Notes: generated by a model not told the origin, from the sequence alone. 64,000 nucleotides of DNA from Gammaproteobacteria bacterium (GCA_011321775.1 DROT01000005.1:1-64000), one strand, 5' to 3'. Shown: positions 15,528 through 25,471, numbered from the stretch's first letter. Numbers and translations are program-made.

Positions 15528-18500
15528 TCATTCATCCACCTGCCCCTCGCTGCCGGAAGCCCTGGCGCCCGGCTTCTCCCTCTTCTTTTCCGTTGCTTTC
15601 TCGTGTTCCGCCTCGTATGCCCGGCAGGCCGAATCGACGTCGCCGTGCTCGCTGCGGTACTTGTTGACGCTGGAACTCGCATAGTCGGCCGCCACCATAC
15701 CGGCAAAGACGTAGGGTGCAAATATCAGCGTACCAAAGGTAAGCGCCGCCGACTTGACGGGAATCGCCTTTACCCGGGGATCGTTCAGGGGGCCGGTGAT
15801 CTTTACCGGCTCGGCCTTGGCGATGATGCGGCTCTTCTTCTTGGGAACGAAGACGTAGTCAACGGTCTCCTTGCCCAGGTCGACCGTGCCTTCGCCGCCG
15901 ATGGTGATGGCCGGGCTGTCGAGGAAGAAGGCCCTGGTATCGATGACGCCCTTGCGCACGTCGAGATCCAGGATGCCGCAGTTGATGCGGTAATAACGTT
16001 CCTTTCCCGCCTTGTACAACCAGCCCACCAGGTTCACGAACAGCAGGTCGAGACGTGCGCGCGAAATCTTGCCCCTCTCGTTGTGCAGGTAGAAGGAGCC
16101 GTCGAGATTGGCGGCCAGCTGGTGGGGGCTGCTGCCCTGCGACTGCAGCGCGGCTTCGATATCGAGCTGGGCATTGCGCACGTCGAAGTCCTTGTCGCTA
16201 TTGCCGGCCATTCCCAGCCCCATCCAGGGATTGAGCGCATCACCGGAGGCGCTGAGACGGAATGCCGGCACGCCGCGTCCGTCGAGACGGAAGTGCACCC
16301 GGAGTCTGCCCTTGGGATAGACGATGGTGGCCGGACTGAATTCCAGCAGCCCGCCGTTCAGCTTGAGCCCCACGCGACCGGACACGGCACGCGAGCGCGT
16401 GCGATCGAAGGAGCGAATATCGAACAGCAGATCGGCGTCCAGCTTTTTCATCCAGCCGAGATCCAGGTCCTCGCGCGAGAACACCGGCCCCCTGGTGCCG
16501 GCCTTGCCGTCGCCACCGCGCTTCGCTCCACCGTTTTTCTCTCTGGCCTTGCGTTCCGCGGCCATGGTCTCGAAAGGGTCCGGGAGGTAGAATTCATCGG
16601 CGGTGATGGTGCCGCTGAGATGGGCGGGCTTGCGGTGCAGATCCGCCTGCAATGCCAGATCGAACTGTTCGCCGGCCACCTGCAGGCCGCCGCTGACCAG
16701 GGTGCGCTTGCCCGACTGCTTCAGCTCGGTGCGCAGATGCACCGGACCGACCGGGCGCCACTCCCTGCCAACGAGGGCACCCACCAGCTTCATGTCCCTC
16801 GCGTCCAGACGCGCCTTCAGGCGCGCCGTTTCCGGCTTGTCGAAGTCCGGATAGCGGCCCTCGATATCGATATCGAACAGCGCACTGCCCCCGCCGCGGA
16901 CACGCAGGGACTGGATACCGAGACGACCGCCGGCATCCGCCAGCAGCAGGGAACCACTCACCTCGCCGGGGCTTTCGCCCGCCTCGAGATCCATCAGCCT
17001 GGCGACCTCTTCACGATCGAGTTTCAGCCTGGTCTCGATGTGAACCTTGCGCAGCGCCAGCAGGTCGCCCACCGTTCCGCCGCTTTCGAGCACCGGGCTG
17101 CCGTGCGCTCCCACCGTCGCCTTCAACGACTCGAGCCGCAGCGTAGGCCCCTTGGCCACCACCCGTGCCTTTGCCGAGAGCGGACCCAGCGACGGCAGCG
17201 TATAACCGAGCAGGCGGGCCAGCGCCCGGCTGCTGTCCGCACGCGCCGTCAGCGCCAGACTGGTATCCGTCAGCCGCCAGTTCTGTGCCGCGCCGAGCCG
17301 ACCCAGGCGGCCGTTCGCCTGCAGCTGCAGGCGGTCCTTGCGTCCGAGTTCGATGGAGGTATCGTCGAGGAGCAGCGCGCGGTCACTGCCGGTGACCTTC
17401 GATCGCCAGCGCAGGGCACCGATCGCCGGCGGTGTCCAGCCCAGCTTGAGCAAGGGGCCGAGACGCACAAGGTCTGCGGCTTTTGCCTGCAAGTCCAGGT
17501 CGATCCCCTCGAGTGCAAAAGCGGGCAGGAAACGGATCGCCCTGGCGCTCCCCTTTGCCGAGATCGCCAATGGCTGTCCCTTCGCCGTTGCGAGCCGGAA
17601 GTCGTCGACGCGATGGATTCCGTCCACGGTGTGCAGGCGGGCGTGCATGTTCCACGCCAGTGCCGGCAGTTCCTGGCCGCTCCACGCCTTCAGGAAGGCC
17701 GTGTCGCGGGCCTCGAGATCGACGTCGAGATCGATTCCCTTCAAGGGTCGCGGATCATCCCAGTCACCGAAGCGCAGACTGCCCCCGGCCCGCAGCCGCG
17801 TCTGCCCCCGTTCCCCGGCAGACAGGCGGATGCCGCTCAGGCGCAGCGCGCGGGTGTCACCCTCGATGCGATAGGCGAGTTCCAGTGGTCCCGCGAGCGG
17901 CAGCTCCAGGCCGGCCCGGGCGGCCATCAGCGCCGTATCCCGCGACTTCATGGTGACGTCGAGCGCATAGCCCTCGTTGGGCCGCTCGGGATCGAGCGGG
18001 AAGCGTGCGATCCGCCCCTCGAGGTCGACCCGGATACCGTTCGGATCCCGGGTCTTCACTACCACGTTCTCGAGCGCCGGTACCGGGCCGGGGGAACGGA
18101 AATGGCCTCGCCCTTCGATGGCGCCGAATTCCGGCACCTGCTCGAACAGCAGCATGCGCGCCGCCCGCGTCGTCGGAGCGCTGAACAGCAGCGCCAGATC
18201 GATATCGGCCGGTTGCGACGCGCCATCCGCGCTGGCGAGATCCAGCCGCCCGGCGAGTGACAGCTTCAGCCCCTCCGTGCTCTCGAAACCGAGTTCGGCG
18301 TCCCGGATCTCCACCCGGCCGCCACCGCCGCCGAGGTGCGCCGCCAGCCGCGCGTGCTCCAGTCCTCCCAGGGATGCGGGCAGCACCGGCCCGAGCCAGT
18401 CCGCGCGTTCGACCTTCGCCGTCAGCCGCAGGTCCAGCCCCGAGAGCGCTGCCAACTCGCCGATCCGGCCTTTCAGCTTCGCCCCGGAATCCCCCGGCCC

Positions 18501-19373
18501 CTCCCATTCGGCGGACAGCTGCTCCAGCGCCGGCCCGCGGACCGGGCCTTCCAGAAGACCACTCAGCCCCAGTTCACCGGGAACGTCCACGGGCACGCCG
18601 AAGTGGCGCAAACGCGCCAGATCCGCCACCCGGGCACGAACCTCGGCGTGAACGCGGCTGGCCGGCGGGTCCAGTTCCACATAGCCTTCCACCGAGGTCC
18701 TGGCGATGGCGCCGTCGATCACGAGCGAGAACGGCAGGCGAACCTGGTCGAGCGCCTGTTTCACATCGGGCAACGTGGCCTCGAGACGGAGTTTTTCATC
18801 CCTGATCTGTATCTGGGCGGAGAGTTCCGGAACCTCTCCACCGGGGGCGAGGTGCAGCGAGAGTTCGCTGATGCGGCTCGCCGGCAGGGACAGTTTTTCG
18901 CCCTGCAACTGCACCCGCAGAGCGGCTATCTGTACCTTGTGCAGTACCGGCCGCAGCCTCAGGACGGACAGATATCGGCGTACCACCGCCCGGGCATCAC
19001 CGGCGGGCGCAGAATCCGCCTTGCCACCCGCCACCACCACGCGGGTGTCGCCGACCAGCAGTTGCGGAATATCCAGCTGACCCAGCAACAGCCGCGGCAG
19101 ACTGAGCTGCACCCGCAGCGAACGGCTGGTCGCCTGGTAAGCTCCTTCGCGGTCCTCGATACGCAGATTGTCCAGACGCAGCTCGGGGTTCCAGCCGCGG
19201 CTGAGAGCGGCATCGTCGTATTGAATGCGGGTGTCGGTAACCGCCTCGACACGCTGCACCACCAGCGAGACCAGGGTGCTGTCGTCGAGCAACCACCCGG
19301 CCGCCAGGAGCACCAGCGACAGGGCCAGCACGAAGGAGACTGCAATGAGGGCTGTTCGCTTGAGGACGGTCAT
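15528..19373 (-). CDS. very large AsmA-family protein (1281 aa)
   Basis: Predicted envelope-spanning lipid-transfer protein of the AsmA/TamB/YhdP class. One N-terminal membrane helix (ALIAVSFVLALSLVLLAAGWLL) is followed by a long, repeated beta-rich region with recurrent 'LRLEATLPD' and 'LRAGGSLRFG' style strands. The C-terminal AsmA_2 module contains LAANLDGSFYLHNERGKISRARLDLL and DYVFVPKKKSRIIAKAEPVKITGPLNDPRVK. In known members the chain forms a hydrophobic groove through the periplasm. Transcribed upstream of the Kef-type gene. Larger than E. coli AsmA (617 aa), nearer YhdP. Confidence 0.88.
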   Translation of the reverse strand: MTVLKRTALIAVSFVLALSLVLLAAGWLLDDSTLVSLVVQRVEAVTDTRIQYDDAALSRGWNPELRLDNLRIEDREGAYQATSRSLRVQLSLPRLLLGQLDIPQLLVGDTRVVVAGGKADSAPAGDARAVVRRYLSVLRLRPVLHKVQIAALRVQLQGEKLSLPASRISELSLHLAPGGEVPELSAQIQIRDEKLRLEATLPDVKQALDQVRLPFSLVIDGAIARTSVEGYVELDPPASRVHAEVRARVADLARLRHFGVPVDVPGELGLSGLLEGPVRGPALEQLSAEWEGPGDSGAKLKGRIGELAALSGLDLRLTAKVERADWLGPVLPASLGGLEHARLAAHLGGGGGRVEIRDAELGFESTEGLKLSLAGRLDLASADGASQPADIDLALLFSAPTTRAARMLLFEQVPEFGAIEGRGHFRSPGPVPALENVVVKTRDPNGIRVDLEGRIARFPLDPERPNEGYALDVTMKSRDTALMAARAGLELPLAGPLELAYRIEGDTRALRLSGIRLSAGERGQTRLRAGGSLRFGDWDDPRPLKGIDLDVDLEARDTAFLKAWSGQELPALAWNMHARLHTVDGIHRVDDFRLATAKGQPLAISAKGSARAIRFLPAFALEGIDLDLQAKAADLVRLGPLLKLGWTPPAIGALRWRSKVTGSDRALLLDDTSIELGRKDRLQLQANGRLGRLGAAQNWRLTDTSLALTARADSSRALARLLGYTLPSLGPLSAKARVVAKGPTLRLESLKATVGAHGSPVLESGGTVGDLLALRKVHIETRLKLDREEVARLMDLEAGESPGEVSGSLLLADAGGRLGIQSLRVRGGGSALFDIDIEGRYPDFDKPETARLKARLDARDMKLVGALVGREWRPVGPVHLRTELKQSGKRTLVSGGLQVAGEQFDLALQADLHRKPAHLSGTITADEFYLPDPFETMAAERKAREKNGGAKRGGDGKAGTRGPVFSREDLDLGWMKKLDADLLFDIRSFDRTRSRAVSGRVGLKLNGGLLEFSPATIVYPKGRLRVHFRLDGRGVPAFRLSASGDALNPWMGLGMAGNSDKDFDVRNAQLDIEAALQSQGSSPHQLAANLDGSFYLHNERGKISRARLDLLFVNLVGWLYKAGKERYYRINCGILDLDVRKGVIDTRAFFLDSPAITIGGEGTVDLGKETVDYVFVPKKKSRIIAKAEPVKITGPLNDPRVKAIPVKSAALTFGTLIFAPYVFAGMVAADYASSSVNKYRSEHGDVDSACRAYEAEHEKATEKKREKPGARASGSEGQVDE

Positions 19374-19441
19374 TCCGGGTGGGTTCTGTACCTGCCGGTG
19401 TCACGGTATCTCGGCAGCCGCGGCACCACGGTAGACGGGTC

Positions 19442-19476
19442 AAAAAAAACCGGGACTGGTTCTGCACCAGTCCCGG
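19442..19476 (-). terminator. intrinsic terminator of the ompA-like gene
   Basis: Perfect 11-bp stem (19450-19460 with 19466-19476), 5-nt loop, followed on the minus strand by eight T (19449-19442). Confidence 0.95.
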
Positions 19477-19530
19477 CCATGATACGCAGTGCGGGGCGGC
19501 CGGTACAGCCGGCCGCCCTGGCACTCAGCC

Positions 19531-20214
19531 TCAGTCCTTGACCACCTCGATCACCACGCGGCGGTTGGCCTTGCGACCTTCCTCGGTGCTGTTGTCGGCA
19601 ATCGGATCGGCTTCACCGCGGCCCTCGACGCGCAGGACCTCACGGCGCACACCACCGACGTTGACCAGGTAGTCGGCCACGGCCTGGGCACGGCGCTCGG
19701 AGAGCTTCTGGTTGTAGGCTTCCGGACCGGTCGAATCGGTGTAACCGATGACGTTGACGTGCTCGATGTTCTGGCGCAGCAGGGACCGATGCGGCTCCAG
19801 CTGGGCGATGACTTCATCCAGCTGCGCCTTGTCGGCAGCGCTCAGCTCGGCGCTGTCGAAACCGAACTCCAGGTTCTTGATGAAGGTATCGGTCACGACT
19901 TCGGACTTGGCGGCCAGCACCTCACCGCCCTTGGTAACCTCGGTATCCTTGACGATCGACACCTCGGCGCCGGTCGGCTGGTTGGCCACCTCGACCGATT
20001 CCTTTTCGACCTTCTTGTAGCCGCATGCTTCGGGCAGTTCCTTGCTGTCCTGGTAGACCGTGCGGACACAATCACCGGAGCCCGACATCCAGATCTCGCC
20101 GTCGGAACTCTTGGCATAACCGTCAACCGTCAGGTTGTCCACGGCGTACGCGGGCAGGCTGGCAGCGAATGCCATCGCGAGGGCAATGGCGGATTTATTG
20201 AATATTTGTGACAT
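19531..20214 (-). CDS. OmpA-family peptidoglycan-binding protein
   Basis: 227-aa periplasmic/outer-membrane protein. ATG 20214 with AAGGAGT gives the signal peptide MSQIFNKSAIALAMAFAASLPAYA. The C-terminal OmpA-like domain (~105-227) has INVIGYTDSTGPEAYNQKLSERRA-type sequence and the final RKANRRVVIEV, which bind diaminopimelate in peptidoglycan. The N-terminal half is too short for an eight-strand barrel; it holds a cysteine pair (DCVRTVYQDSKELPEACGY). Expressed on its own, with a strong terminator. Probably an abundant structural protein. Confidence 0.92.
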   Translation of the reverse strand: MSQIFNKSAIALAMAFAASLPAYAVDNLTVDGYAKSSDGEIWMSGSGDCVRTVYQDSKELPEACGYKKVEKESVEVANQPTGAEVSIVKDTEVTKGGEVLAAKSEVVTDTFIKNLEFGFDSAELSAADKAQLDEVIAQLEPHRSLLRQNIEHVNVIGYTDSTGPEAYNQKLSERRAQAVADYLVNVGGVRREVLRVEGRGEADPIADNSTEEGRKANRRVVIEVVKD

Positions 20215-20483
20215 AGTGACTCCTTGATTGTTGTCTGGGTGTGCCTTGTTGTTCAAACCACGCAAGCAGCGAGGCATTCGTTGGTAAAACCGGTTTTCTT
20301 GCGCCAATCAAACTCACGAGTATAGCGGAATCCGGCCGGAGTGGGGAGTGGAGACGGGATTCCGCCCCGGTGGCGCCGTCATCGATGCCTGTCCATGGCC
20401 GGCTGTTACACGAAAGCGTCGGATTTGGTGTACTCTACCAGCCGGCTCCCCAGTCATCCTATGAACGAAAGGCTACCAACCCG

Positions 20484-20978
20484 ATGAAGACATCGCTGAA
20501 CCTGCCCGCCACCCTCGCCCTGATTGCAGCGGCCACCCTGCAGAGCGCCGCCGCGGCCGACCTGATGATCTACCCGGCCAAGGGCCAGAGCGCCGAACAG
20601 CAGGAGAAGGACAAGTTCGAGTGTTACTCCTGGGCGAAGCAACAGACCGGCTTCGACCCCATGCAGATGCCGGCGACCAGCACCCCGCCACCGCAGACTG
20701 AGGCCAAGAAGGGGGGCGTCGGTCGTGGCGCGCTCCGCGGCGCGCTCGGCGGCGCACTGGTCGGCGCCGTGGCCGGCGATACCAAGAAGGGCGCCAAGAT
20801 CGGCGCCGTCGGTGGCGGTGTCGTCGGAGGAGTGCGCCGCAGCGACCAGAAGCGTCAGGAGGAACACGCCCGCCAGCAGTGGGAACAGCGCGAGACCAGC
20901 CAGTACATGAACAACCGCCAGAGCTACAACCGTGCCTACGGCGCCTGCCTGGAGGGGCGTGGCTACTCCGTCAAGTAA
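20484..20978 (+). CDS. glycine-zipper periplasmic protein (164 aa)
   Basis: Small exported protein of unknown function. ATG 20484 is chosen because it starts a clear signal peptide (MKTSLNLPATLALIAAATLQSAAAA); the open frame continues upstream without one. The centre is a glycine zipper, RGALRGALGGALVGAVAGD then KGAKIGAVGGGVVGGVRR, which could pack in membranes. Two cysteines flank it (FECYSWAK and YGACLEGRGYSVK), the second ending being typical of this family. Located just before an L,D-transpeptidase. Confidence 0.85.
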   Translation: MKTSLNLPATLALIAAATLQSAAAADLMIYPAKGQSAEQQEKDKFECYSWAKQQTGFDPMQMPATSTPPPQTEAKKGGVGRGALRGALGGALVGAVAGDTKKGAKIGAVGGGVVGGVRRSDQKRQEEHARQQWEQRETSQYMNNRQSYNRAYGACLEGRGYSVK

Positions 20979-21034
20979 CGACTATTGCCGGTGAGCCGCT
21001 GCGCCCGCCTGCACCCCGTCAACAGGTGAGACCA

Positions 21035-22711
21035 TTGAACGATTTCCCGAGGCTGTACGCCGGTGGCGCCCTGGTGCGCCTGTTGCTGCTGTTTGCCGCC
21101 CTGCTGGTGCTGCCCTTGCCGGCCGGCGCCGACGACGAACGGCTGCGCGAACAGATCCAGCAACGGATCGACGTCATTCGCGCGGGCAGGGAACTGGTCA
21201 TCGGCGGTGAATCGATCGCCTCCCACCAGGTCGTGCCGGCACTCTACGAACAGAGAGGCTACGCCCCCGTCTGGACCCGGCCTGAATCGATCCAGCAGCT
21301 GCTCAAGGTGCTGGAACACATCGACGAGGACGGACTGGACCCGGCCGACTACCACCTGGCAGCGCTGAGGGCCATGGGCAACGCCTCCGGCAGGGGCGCC
21401 GAAGACCCCACGCGCAGGGCCGACTACGACATTCTCCTCAGCGACAGCCTGGTGCGGCTGGGCTATCACCTGCTGGTGGGCAAGGTGGACCCGCAGCAGC
21501 TGGACAGCAACTGGAACATGGAGTACACCATCGGCAACCTCGATACCGCCCTGGAACTGGCTTCCGCCATCGACAACGCCACCGTCGAGCGCCTGGTCGA
21601 TACCCTGAGGCCGCAACAGCCGCTGTATGCGCGTCTCAAGGAGGCGCTGGCGCGTTACCGCGCAATCGCCGCGCGCGGAGGCTGGCAGCCCGTTCCGCCA
21701 GGTCCGGCCCTCAAGGCGGGAATGAACGATCCGCGCGTGACCGCCCTGCGCAGGCGGCTTGCGGTCACCGGCGAACTGCCCGCGGACGAGACCGGATCCA
21801 CCCTGTTCGACGACAGCCTGCAGGCGGCCGTGGAGAAATTCCAGCGCAACCACGGCCTCGAAGCGGACGGGATCGCAGGCGCGAGAACACTGCAGGCACT
21901 GAACGTGCCGGTTCAGGCCCGCATCGACCAGATACGCGCCAACCTGGAACGCGCGCGCTGGGTGATGCACAAGCTGCCGCGGGAATTCGTGCTGGTCGAC
22001 ATCGCCGGTTTCCAGGTGCGCTACTACCGCAACGGCGCACCGGTGTGGCAAAGTCGCGCGCAGGTCGGCAAGCCGTATCGCCGGACGCCGGTGTTCCGCT
22101 CACGCATCACCTACATGGAGATCAACCCGACCTGGACGGTGCCGCCCACCATCCTGCGCGAGGACATCCTGCCCAGGATCCGGCGCGACCCGGACTACCT
22201 GCGCGACAGGAACATGCGGGTCATCGACCGCAACGGCAATACCGTGGCCGCGGACAGCATCGACTGGAGCCGGGTGACGGCGAGGAGCTTCCCCTACATG
22301 ATCCGCCAGGATCCAGGCCCGAAGAATGCCCTCGGACGCATCAAGTTCATGTTCCCCAACAAGCACGCCGTGTATCTCCACGACACCCCTCACCGTTCGC
22401 TGTTCGGCCGCAACGAGCGGGCCTTCAGCTCCGGCTGCATTCGTGTCGAGAAACCCTGGGAATTCGCGGTGCTGTTGATGAATGAACCTCAATGGACCCG
22501 CGAACGCATCCTCGAGATCGTCGACAGCAACAAGACCACGCGCGTATCGCTGCCAAAGCCGGTCACCGTGGTGTTGCTCTACTGGACGGTGGACGTGGAC
22601 GACGATGGCGAGGTCGTGTTCAAGGAGGACATCTACGACCGCGATGCCCCCGTCATCGCCGCCCTGGACCAACCCTTCCGTTTTCGCAAGGGCGCCATAC
22701 TGGATCCCTGA
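21035..22711 (+). CDS. L,D-transpeptidase, YcbB/LdtD type
   Basis: Periplasmic enzyme making 3-3 crosslinks in peptidoglycan. Suggested start TTG 21035, preceded by AGGTGAG; GTG 21026 is an alternative. A hydrophobic signal segment (RLLLLFAALLVLPLPAGA) is followed by the YcbB scaffold domain, a peptidoglycan-binding domain (~230-300: VEKFQRNHGLEADGIAGARTLQALN) and the YkuD catalytic domain. The active-site motif is intact: HDTPHRSLFGRNERAFSSGC, with Cys468. About 558 aa, as expected for YcbB. Confidence 0.93.
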   Translation: MNDFPRLYAGGALVRLLLLFAALLVLPLPAGADDERLREQIQQRIDVIRAGRELVIGGESIASHQVVPALYEQRGYAPVWTRPESIQQLLKVLEHIDEDGLDPADYHLAALRAMGNASGRGAEDPTRRADYDILLSDSLVRLGYHLLVGKVDPQQLDSNWNMEYTIGNLDTALELASAIDNATVERLVDTLRPQQPLYARLKEALARYRAIAARGGWQPVPPGPALKAGMNDPRVTALRRRLAVTGELPADETGSTLFDDSLQAAVEKFQRNHGLEADGIAGARTLQALNVPVQARIDQIRANLERARWVMHKLPREFVLVDIAGFQVRYYRNGAPVWQSRAQVGKPYRRTPVFRSRITYMEINPTWTVPPTILREDILPRIRRDPDYLRDRNMRVIDRNGNTVAADSIDWSRVTARSFPYMIRQDPGPKNALGRIKFMFPNKHAVYLHDTPHRSLFGRNERAFSSGCIRVEKPWEFAVLLMNEPQWTRERILEIVDSNKTTRVSLPKPVTVVLLYWTVDVDDDGEVVFKEDIYDRDAPVIAALDQPFRFRKGAILDP

Positions 22712-22786
22712 ACCTCCCGCGGTTCCCAGGCCCGGCGTGACAGGGTACAATCGCCAGCCCTCTTGGCACCCTGTCCGGAAACCTCC

Positions 22787-23587
22787 ATGCACCCCATGCT
22801 GAACATCGCAGTGCGCGCCGCACGCAACGCCGGCGACATCATCGTGCGCCACCTGAACCGGATCGACCAGCTGAACGTCACCAGCAAGAGTCGTAACGAT
22901 TTCGTGTCCGAGGTCGACCGCCGTGCCGAGGAGGAGATCATCGCTGTCATCCGCAAGGCCTATCCCGGCCACGCGATCCTCGCCGAGGAGAGCGGCAGCC
23001 ACGACGGTCAGGACGAGTTCCTGTGGATCATCGACCCGCTGGACGGCACCACCAACTTCCTGCACGGCTTCCCGCAGTTCGCGGTCTCCATCGCGCTGCA
23101 GCACAAGGGAAGACTGGACCAGGCGGTGGTCTACGACCCCATGCGTCAGGAACTCTATACCGCCAGCCGCGGGGCCGGCGCCTTTCTCGATTCCCGGCGC
23201 ATCCGGGTGAGCAAGCAACACGCGCTGGCCGGCGCCCTGCTGGGCACCGGTTTCCCCTTCAAGGAACAGCAGCACCTCGACGCCTACCTGCAGATGTTCC
23301 GTGCCCTGCTGCTGGATACCGCCGGCATCCGCCGTCCGGGATCGGCGGCCCTGGACCTGGCCTACGTGGCCGCCGGCCGTCTCGACGGCTTCTGGGAACT
23401 CGGCCTCAAACCCTGGGACATGGCCGCCGGGGTCCTGCTGATACGCGAAGCCGGGGGTCTGGTCGGCGACCTCGCCGGCGGTCACGAATTCATGGAAAAC
23501 GGCAATATCGTCGCCGCCACGCCCAAGCTGTTTCCCGCCATGCTGCGCCAGATACGCCCCTTCCTGAGCGAGCAGCTGCCCCACTGA
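22787..23587 (+). CDS. suhB: inositol-1-monophosphatase family protein SuhB
   Basis: Mg-dependent phosphatase of 266 aa; in E. coli SuhB also takes part in rRNA antitermination. Motifs are complete: ILAEESG (metal-binding Glu pair), WIIDPLDGTTNFLHGFP (residues ~82-98) and ELGLKPWDMAAGVLLIREAGG near the C-terminus. ATG 22787 is used instead of an upstream ATG 8 codons earlier, since it matches the family's MHPMLNIAVRAAR start. A TACAAT -10-like hexamer lies at 22746-22751. Confidence 0.95.
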   Translation: MHPMLNIAVRAARNAGDIIVRHLNRIDQLNVTSKSRNDFVSEVDRRAEEEIIAVIRKAYPGHAILAEESGSHDGQDEFLWIIDPLDGTTNFLHGFPQFAVSIALQHKGRLDQAVVYDPMRQELYTASRGAGAFLDSRRIRVSKQHALAGALLGTGFPFKEQQHLDAYLQMFRALLLDTAGIRRPGSAALDLAYVAAGRLDGFWELGLKPWDMAAGVLLIREAGGLVGDLAGGHEFMENGNIVAATPKLFPAMLRQIRPFLSEQLPH

Positions 23588-23716
23588 AGCGGGAACGGCG
23601 ACTCAAGCACAGCCCCCTTGGCGCCGCTATCAGGACCGTATGCACGGCAGCGGCCCGTCCATTACGGACACCGCGCCGGGCGGCCTTGACAACTACAACA
23701 GAAGACCCTCGTTTCC

Positions 23717-23947
23717 ATGAAGCTAAGCGACAAGGCACTCAGGCTCATCGGCCTGCAACTGCTGCGGTCCAGGGAGAGGAAGGACAGAAGCCACCAACCG
23801 ACGGATGCGATTCACAGCCGGGAGAAAGGCGCGAGCCCCCTCCCCCTCATTGCTCCGTTACAGGAACTGAAACAGCGCATTGCCCGCGCCGAAGCCCGGG
23901 CACCGGTGCTGCCCTTCGCGCCGAAGGCCGGCGAGGAGACCGACTGA
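23717..23947 (+). CDS. small basic hypothetical protein (76 aa)
   Basis: Unrecognised. The frame starts MKLSDKALRLIGLQLLRSRERK and is rich in charged residues, with a Pro-rich tail. No close ribosome site is obvious. A TTGACA hexamer lies ~30 nt upstream, but no -10 was found. It may be a real small gene or chance; it ends eight bases before the stop of the convergent hydrolase gene. Confidence 0.4.
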   Translation: MKLSDKALRLIGLQLLRSRERKDRSHQPTDAIHSREKGASPLPLIAPLQELKQRIARAEARAPVLPFAPKAGEETD

Positions 23948-23954
23948 AAACGTC

Positions 23955-24788
23955 CTAGATCGAATCGCCCTTGAGTATCCTTGCCAGCAGGGCCCCGTCC
24001 TGCGGGTTGAGGCTGTGACCGGCGGGCGTGTACAGGACCTGCGAACGCCCGCGCAGGGCCGGCACATTGTTCATGTCCTGGCTGTAGGCGGGAACGATAT
24101 CGTCCCCGAGCGCGAACGGCGCCTCGCGGACGATGGAGACGTAGCGGATATCCGGGTGCGGCTGCTGGTTCATCCAGGCCAGGATGTTGCCCGACTCCGC
24201 CGGCAGCAGGTCGATCAGCACGCCGCGTGAATATTCCAGATAGTCGTAGTCACTGCCACCGACCACGTGCTTGAGAAAATCGATACCCGGCCCCGGGCAG
24301 AAGAACGGCTTGGAGTCGACGATGTCCAGTCCCTGCGCCGCCCGCACCGTACCCAGGTGCGGCGAGGCGATGGTAATCAGTTCGTCCACGCGGTAGGGAT
24401 TGCCGCCGAGCAGCACCAGCCGCGCCACCACCCCACCGGCCGAATGACCCACCAGCACCAGTCTCTCGTCCGGGTAGCGCTGGCGTACCACGTCCAGCGC
24501 GTGCCGCAGAACGTCGGCCTGCACCAGCAGCGGGGCCGCCGCCGGCAGCTCGACCGCGAAACTCTTGTTGGGCGAACCCTGAACGACCGGGGAAGGTACC
24601 GCCAGGCCGGGGACCAGCACACCGGCACGCGACCAGCCATTCGCCTGCAGTTCGTAATTGACGCCACTCGCTTCCCAGGTGGCCGCGTCCGAAGCATAGC
24701 CGTGCACCAGCACCAGCACGTCGGCGTAGGCGGCTTGCAGGGAGAAAATCGTCAAAAATATGACGGATAGAAACCATTGCCTGAACAT
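23955..24788 (-). CDS. secreted alpha/beta-hydrolase, lipase/PGAP1-like
   Basis: 277-aa exported hydrolase. ATG 24788 with GGAG upstream gives the signal peptide MFRQWFLSVIFLTIFSLQAAYA; an in-frame upstream start would hide it. The oxyanion region VLVLVHGYASDAATW and the nucleophile elbow GHSAGG (Ser116) are clear, and a C-terminal His in PAGHSLNPQDG is a fit for the triad. It resembles PGAP1-like or triacylglycerol lipase-like proteins; the substrate is unknown. An FNR-like box lies ~140 nt upstream. Confidence 0.82.
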   Translation of the reverse strand: MFRQWFLSVIFLTIFSLQAAYADVLVLVHGYASDAATWEASGVNYELQANGWSRAGVLVPGLAVPSPVVQGSPNKSFAVELPAAAPLLVQADVLRHALDVVRQRYPDERLVLVGHSAGGVVARLVLLGGNPYRVDELITIASPHLGTVRAAQGLDIVDSKPFFCPGPGIDFLKHVVGGSDYDYLEYSRGVLIDLLPAESGNILAWMNQQPHPDIRYVSIVREAPFALGDDIVPAYSQDMNNVPALRGRSQVLYTPAGHSLNPQDGALLARILKGDSI

Positions 24789-24904
24789 CGCGGACTCCAC
24801 CTTGCCATGGCCGGTGAAGGGCCGGAGCATCCGCCGTCCCGGCGAAAGCCGGAATGGCACCACGCTACCGGACCTTCTCCGGGAGAACCCTGAAATCAGG
24901 CTAG

Positions 24905-24940
24905 AGTATACGCACCCGGGGCTTCATTGATCCCGGTCAA
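24905..24940 (-). promoter_or_regulatory. FNR-like box next to TATACT, ahead of the hydrolase gene
   Basis: The plus strand 24927-24940 reads TTGATCCCGGTCAA, fitting TTGAY-N4-RTCAA. On the minus strand a TATACT (24910-24905) follows, but the centre-to-centre distance is 26 nt rather than the 32 nt seen at hemN, so control may be repression or non-classical. Confidence 0.4.
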
Positions 24941-24952
24941 CCGCCAGGGAAA

Positions 24953-25471
24953 TCAGAGGAACATGTCGTCGAAGGCGAAGCCCGCAGCCCGTTCGGCCTC
25001 GCTGGAGTCACGGATTTCCAGAACCTCGAAGCGGAAGTCCAGGTGCTTGCCCGCGAAAGGATGGTTGCCATCGAGGGCGATATGACCATTGCTGAAACCG
25101 GCGACGGTGAAGGTCATGGAGCGTCCGTCGGGGAGTTCTCCTTCCACCGCGGTACCGGCCGGCGGCAGTTCTTCGCCGAATTCCGCGGCCGGCACCTCCA
25201 GCAGCAGTTCCGGTCGGCGCTGCCCGTAGCCGTCTTCGGGTGCCAGTGATACCTCGACGCGGTCGCCGACGCGGCACCCCTCCATGGCGAACTCCACCTT
25301 GGGGAAGGCACCGCCGTAGCCGCCGTGCAGGTAGACCAGGTCATCACCGTATTGCAACAGTTCCCCGCTGCCGCGCTCGGTCACGTGAAATCCCAGGCGT
25401 ACCACCTTGTCCTGGCGGATCTCGTCATCATTCTCTTCGGTAACCAGCAATCTGGTGGCAAGATTGTTCAT
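24953..25471 (-). CDS. FKBP-type peptidyl-prolyl isomerase, SlyD-like
   Basis: 172-aa cytoplasmic prolyl isomerase/chaperone. Seen: the FKBP start VVRLGFHVTERGSGELLQ, then YLHGGYGGAFPKVEFAMEGCRVGDRVEVSLAPEDGYGQRRPELLLEVP, with the insert-in-flap region and the family ending HPFAGKHLDFRFEVLEIR. It lacks the His/Cys-rich nickel-binding tail of E. coli SlyD, and has an N-terminal extension of about 20 residues. ATG 25471 has GGGAG upstream. Confidence 0.93.
   Translation of the reverse strand: MNNLATRLLVTEENDDEIRQDKVVRLGFHVTERGSGELLQYGDDLVYLHGGYGGAFPKVEFAMEGCRVGDRVEVSLAPEDGYGQRRPELLLEVPAAEFGEELPPAGTAVEGELPDGRSMTFTVAGFSNGHIALDGNHPFAGKHLDFRFEVLEIRDSSEAERAAGFAFDDMFL

Noticed and set aside
13935-18260. 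1441-codon open frame on the plus strand
   Set aside because: Antisense to the Kef-type and AsmA genes; rich in Gln/Arg/His low-complexity residues typical of GC-rich shadow frames, with no recognisable domain.
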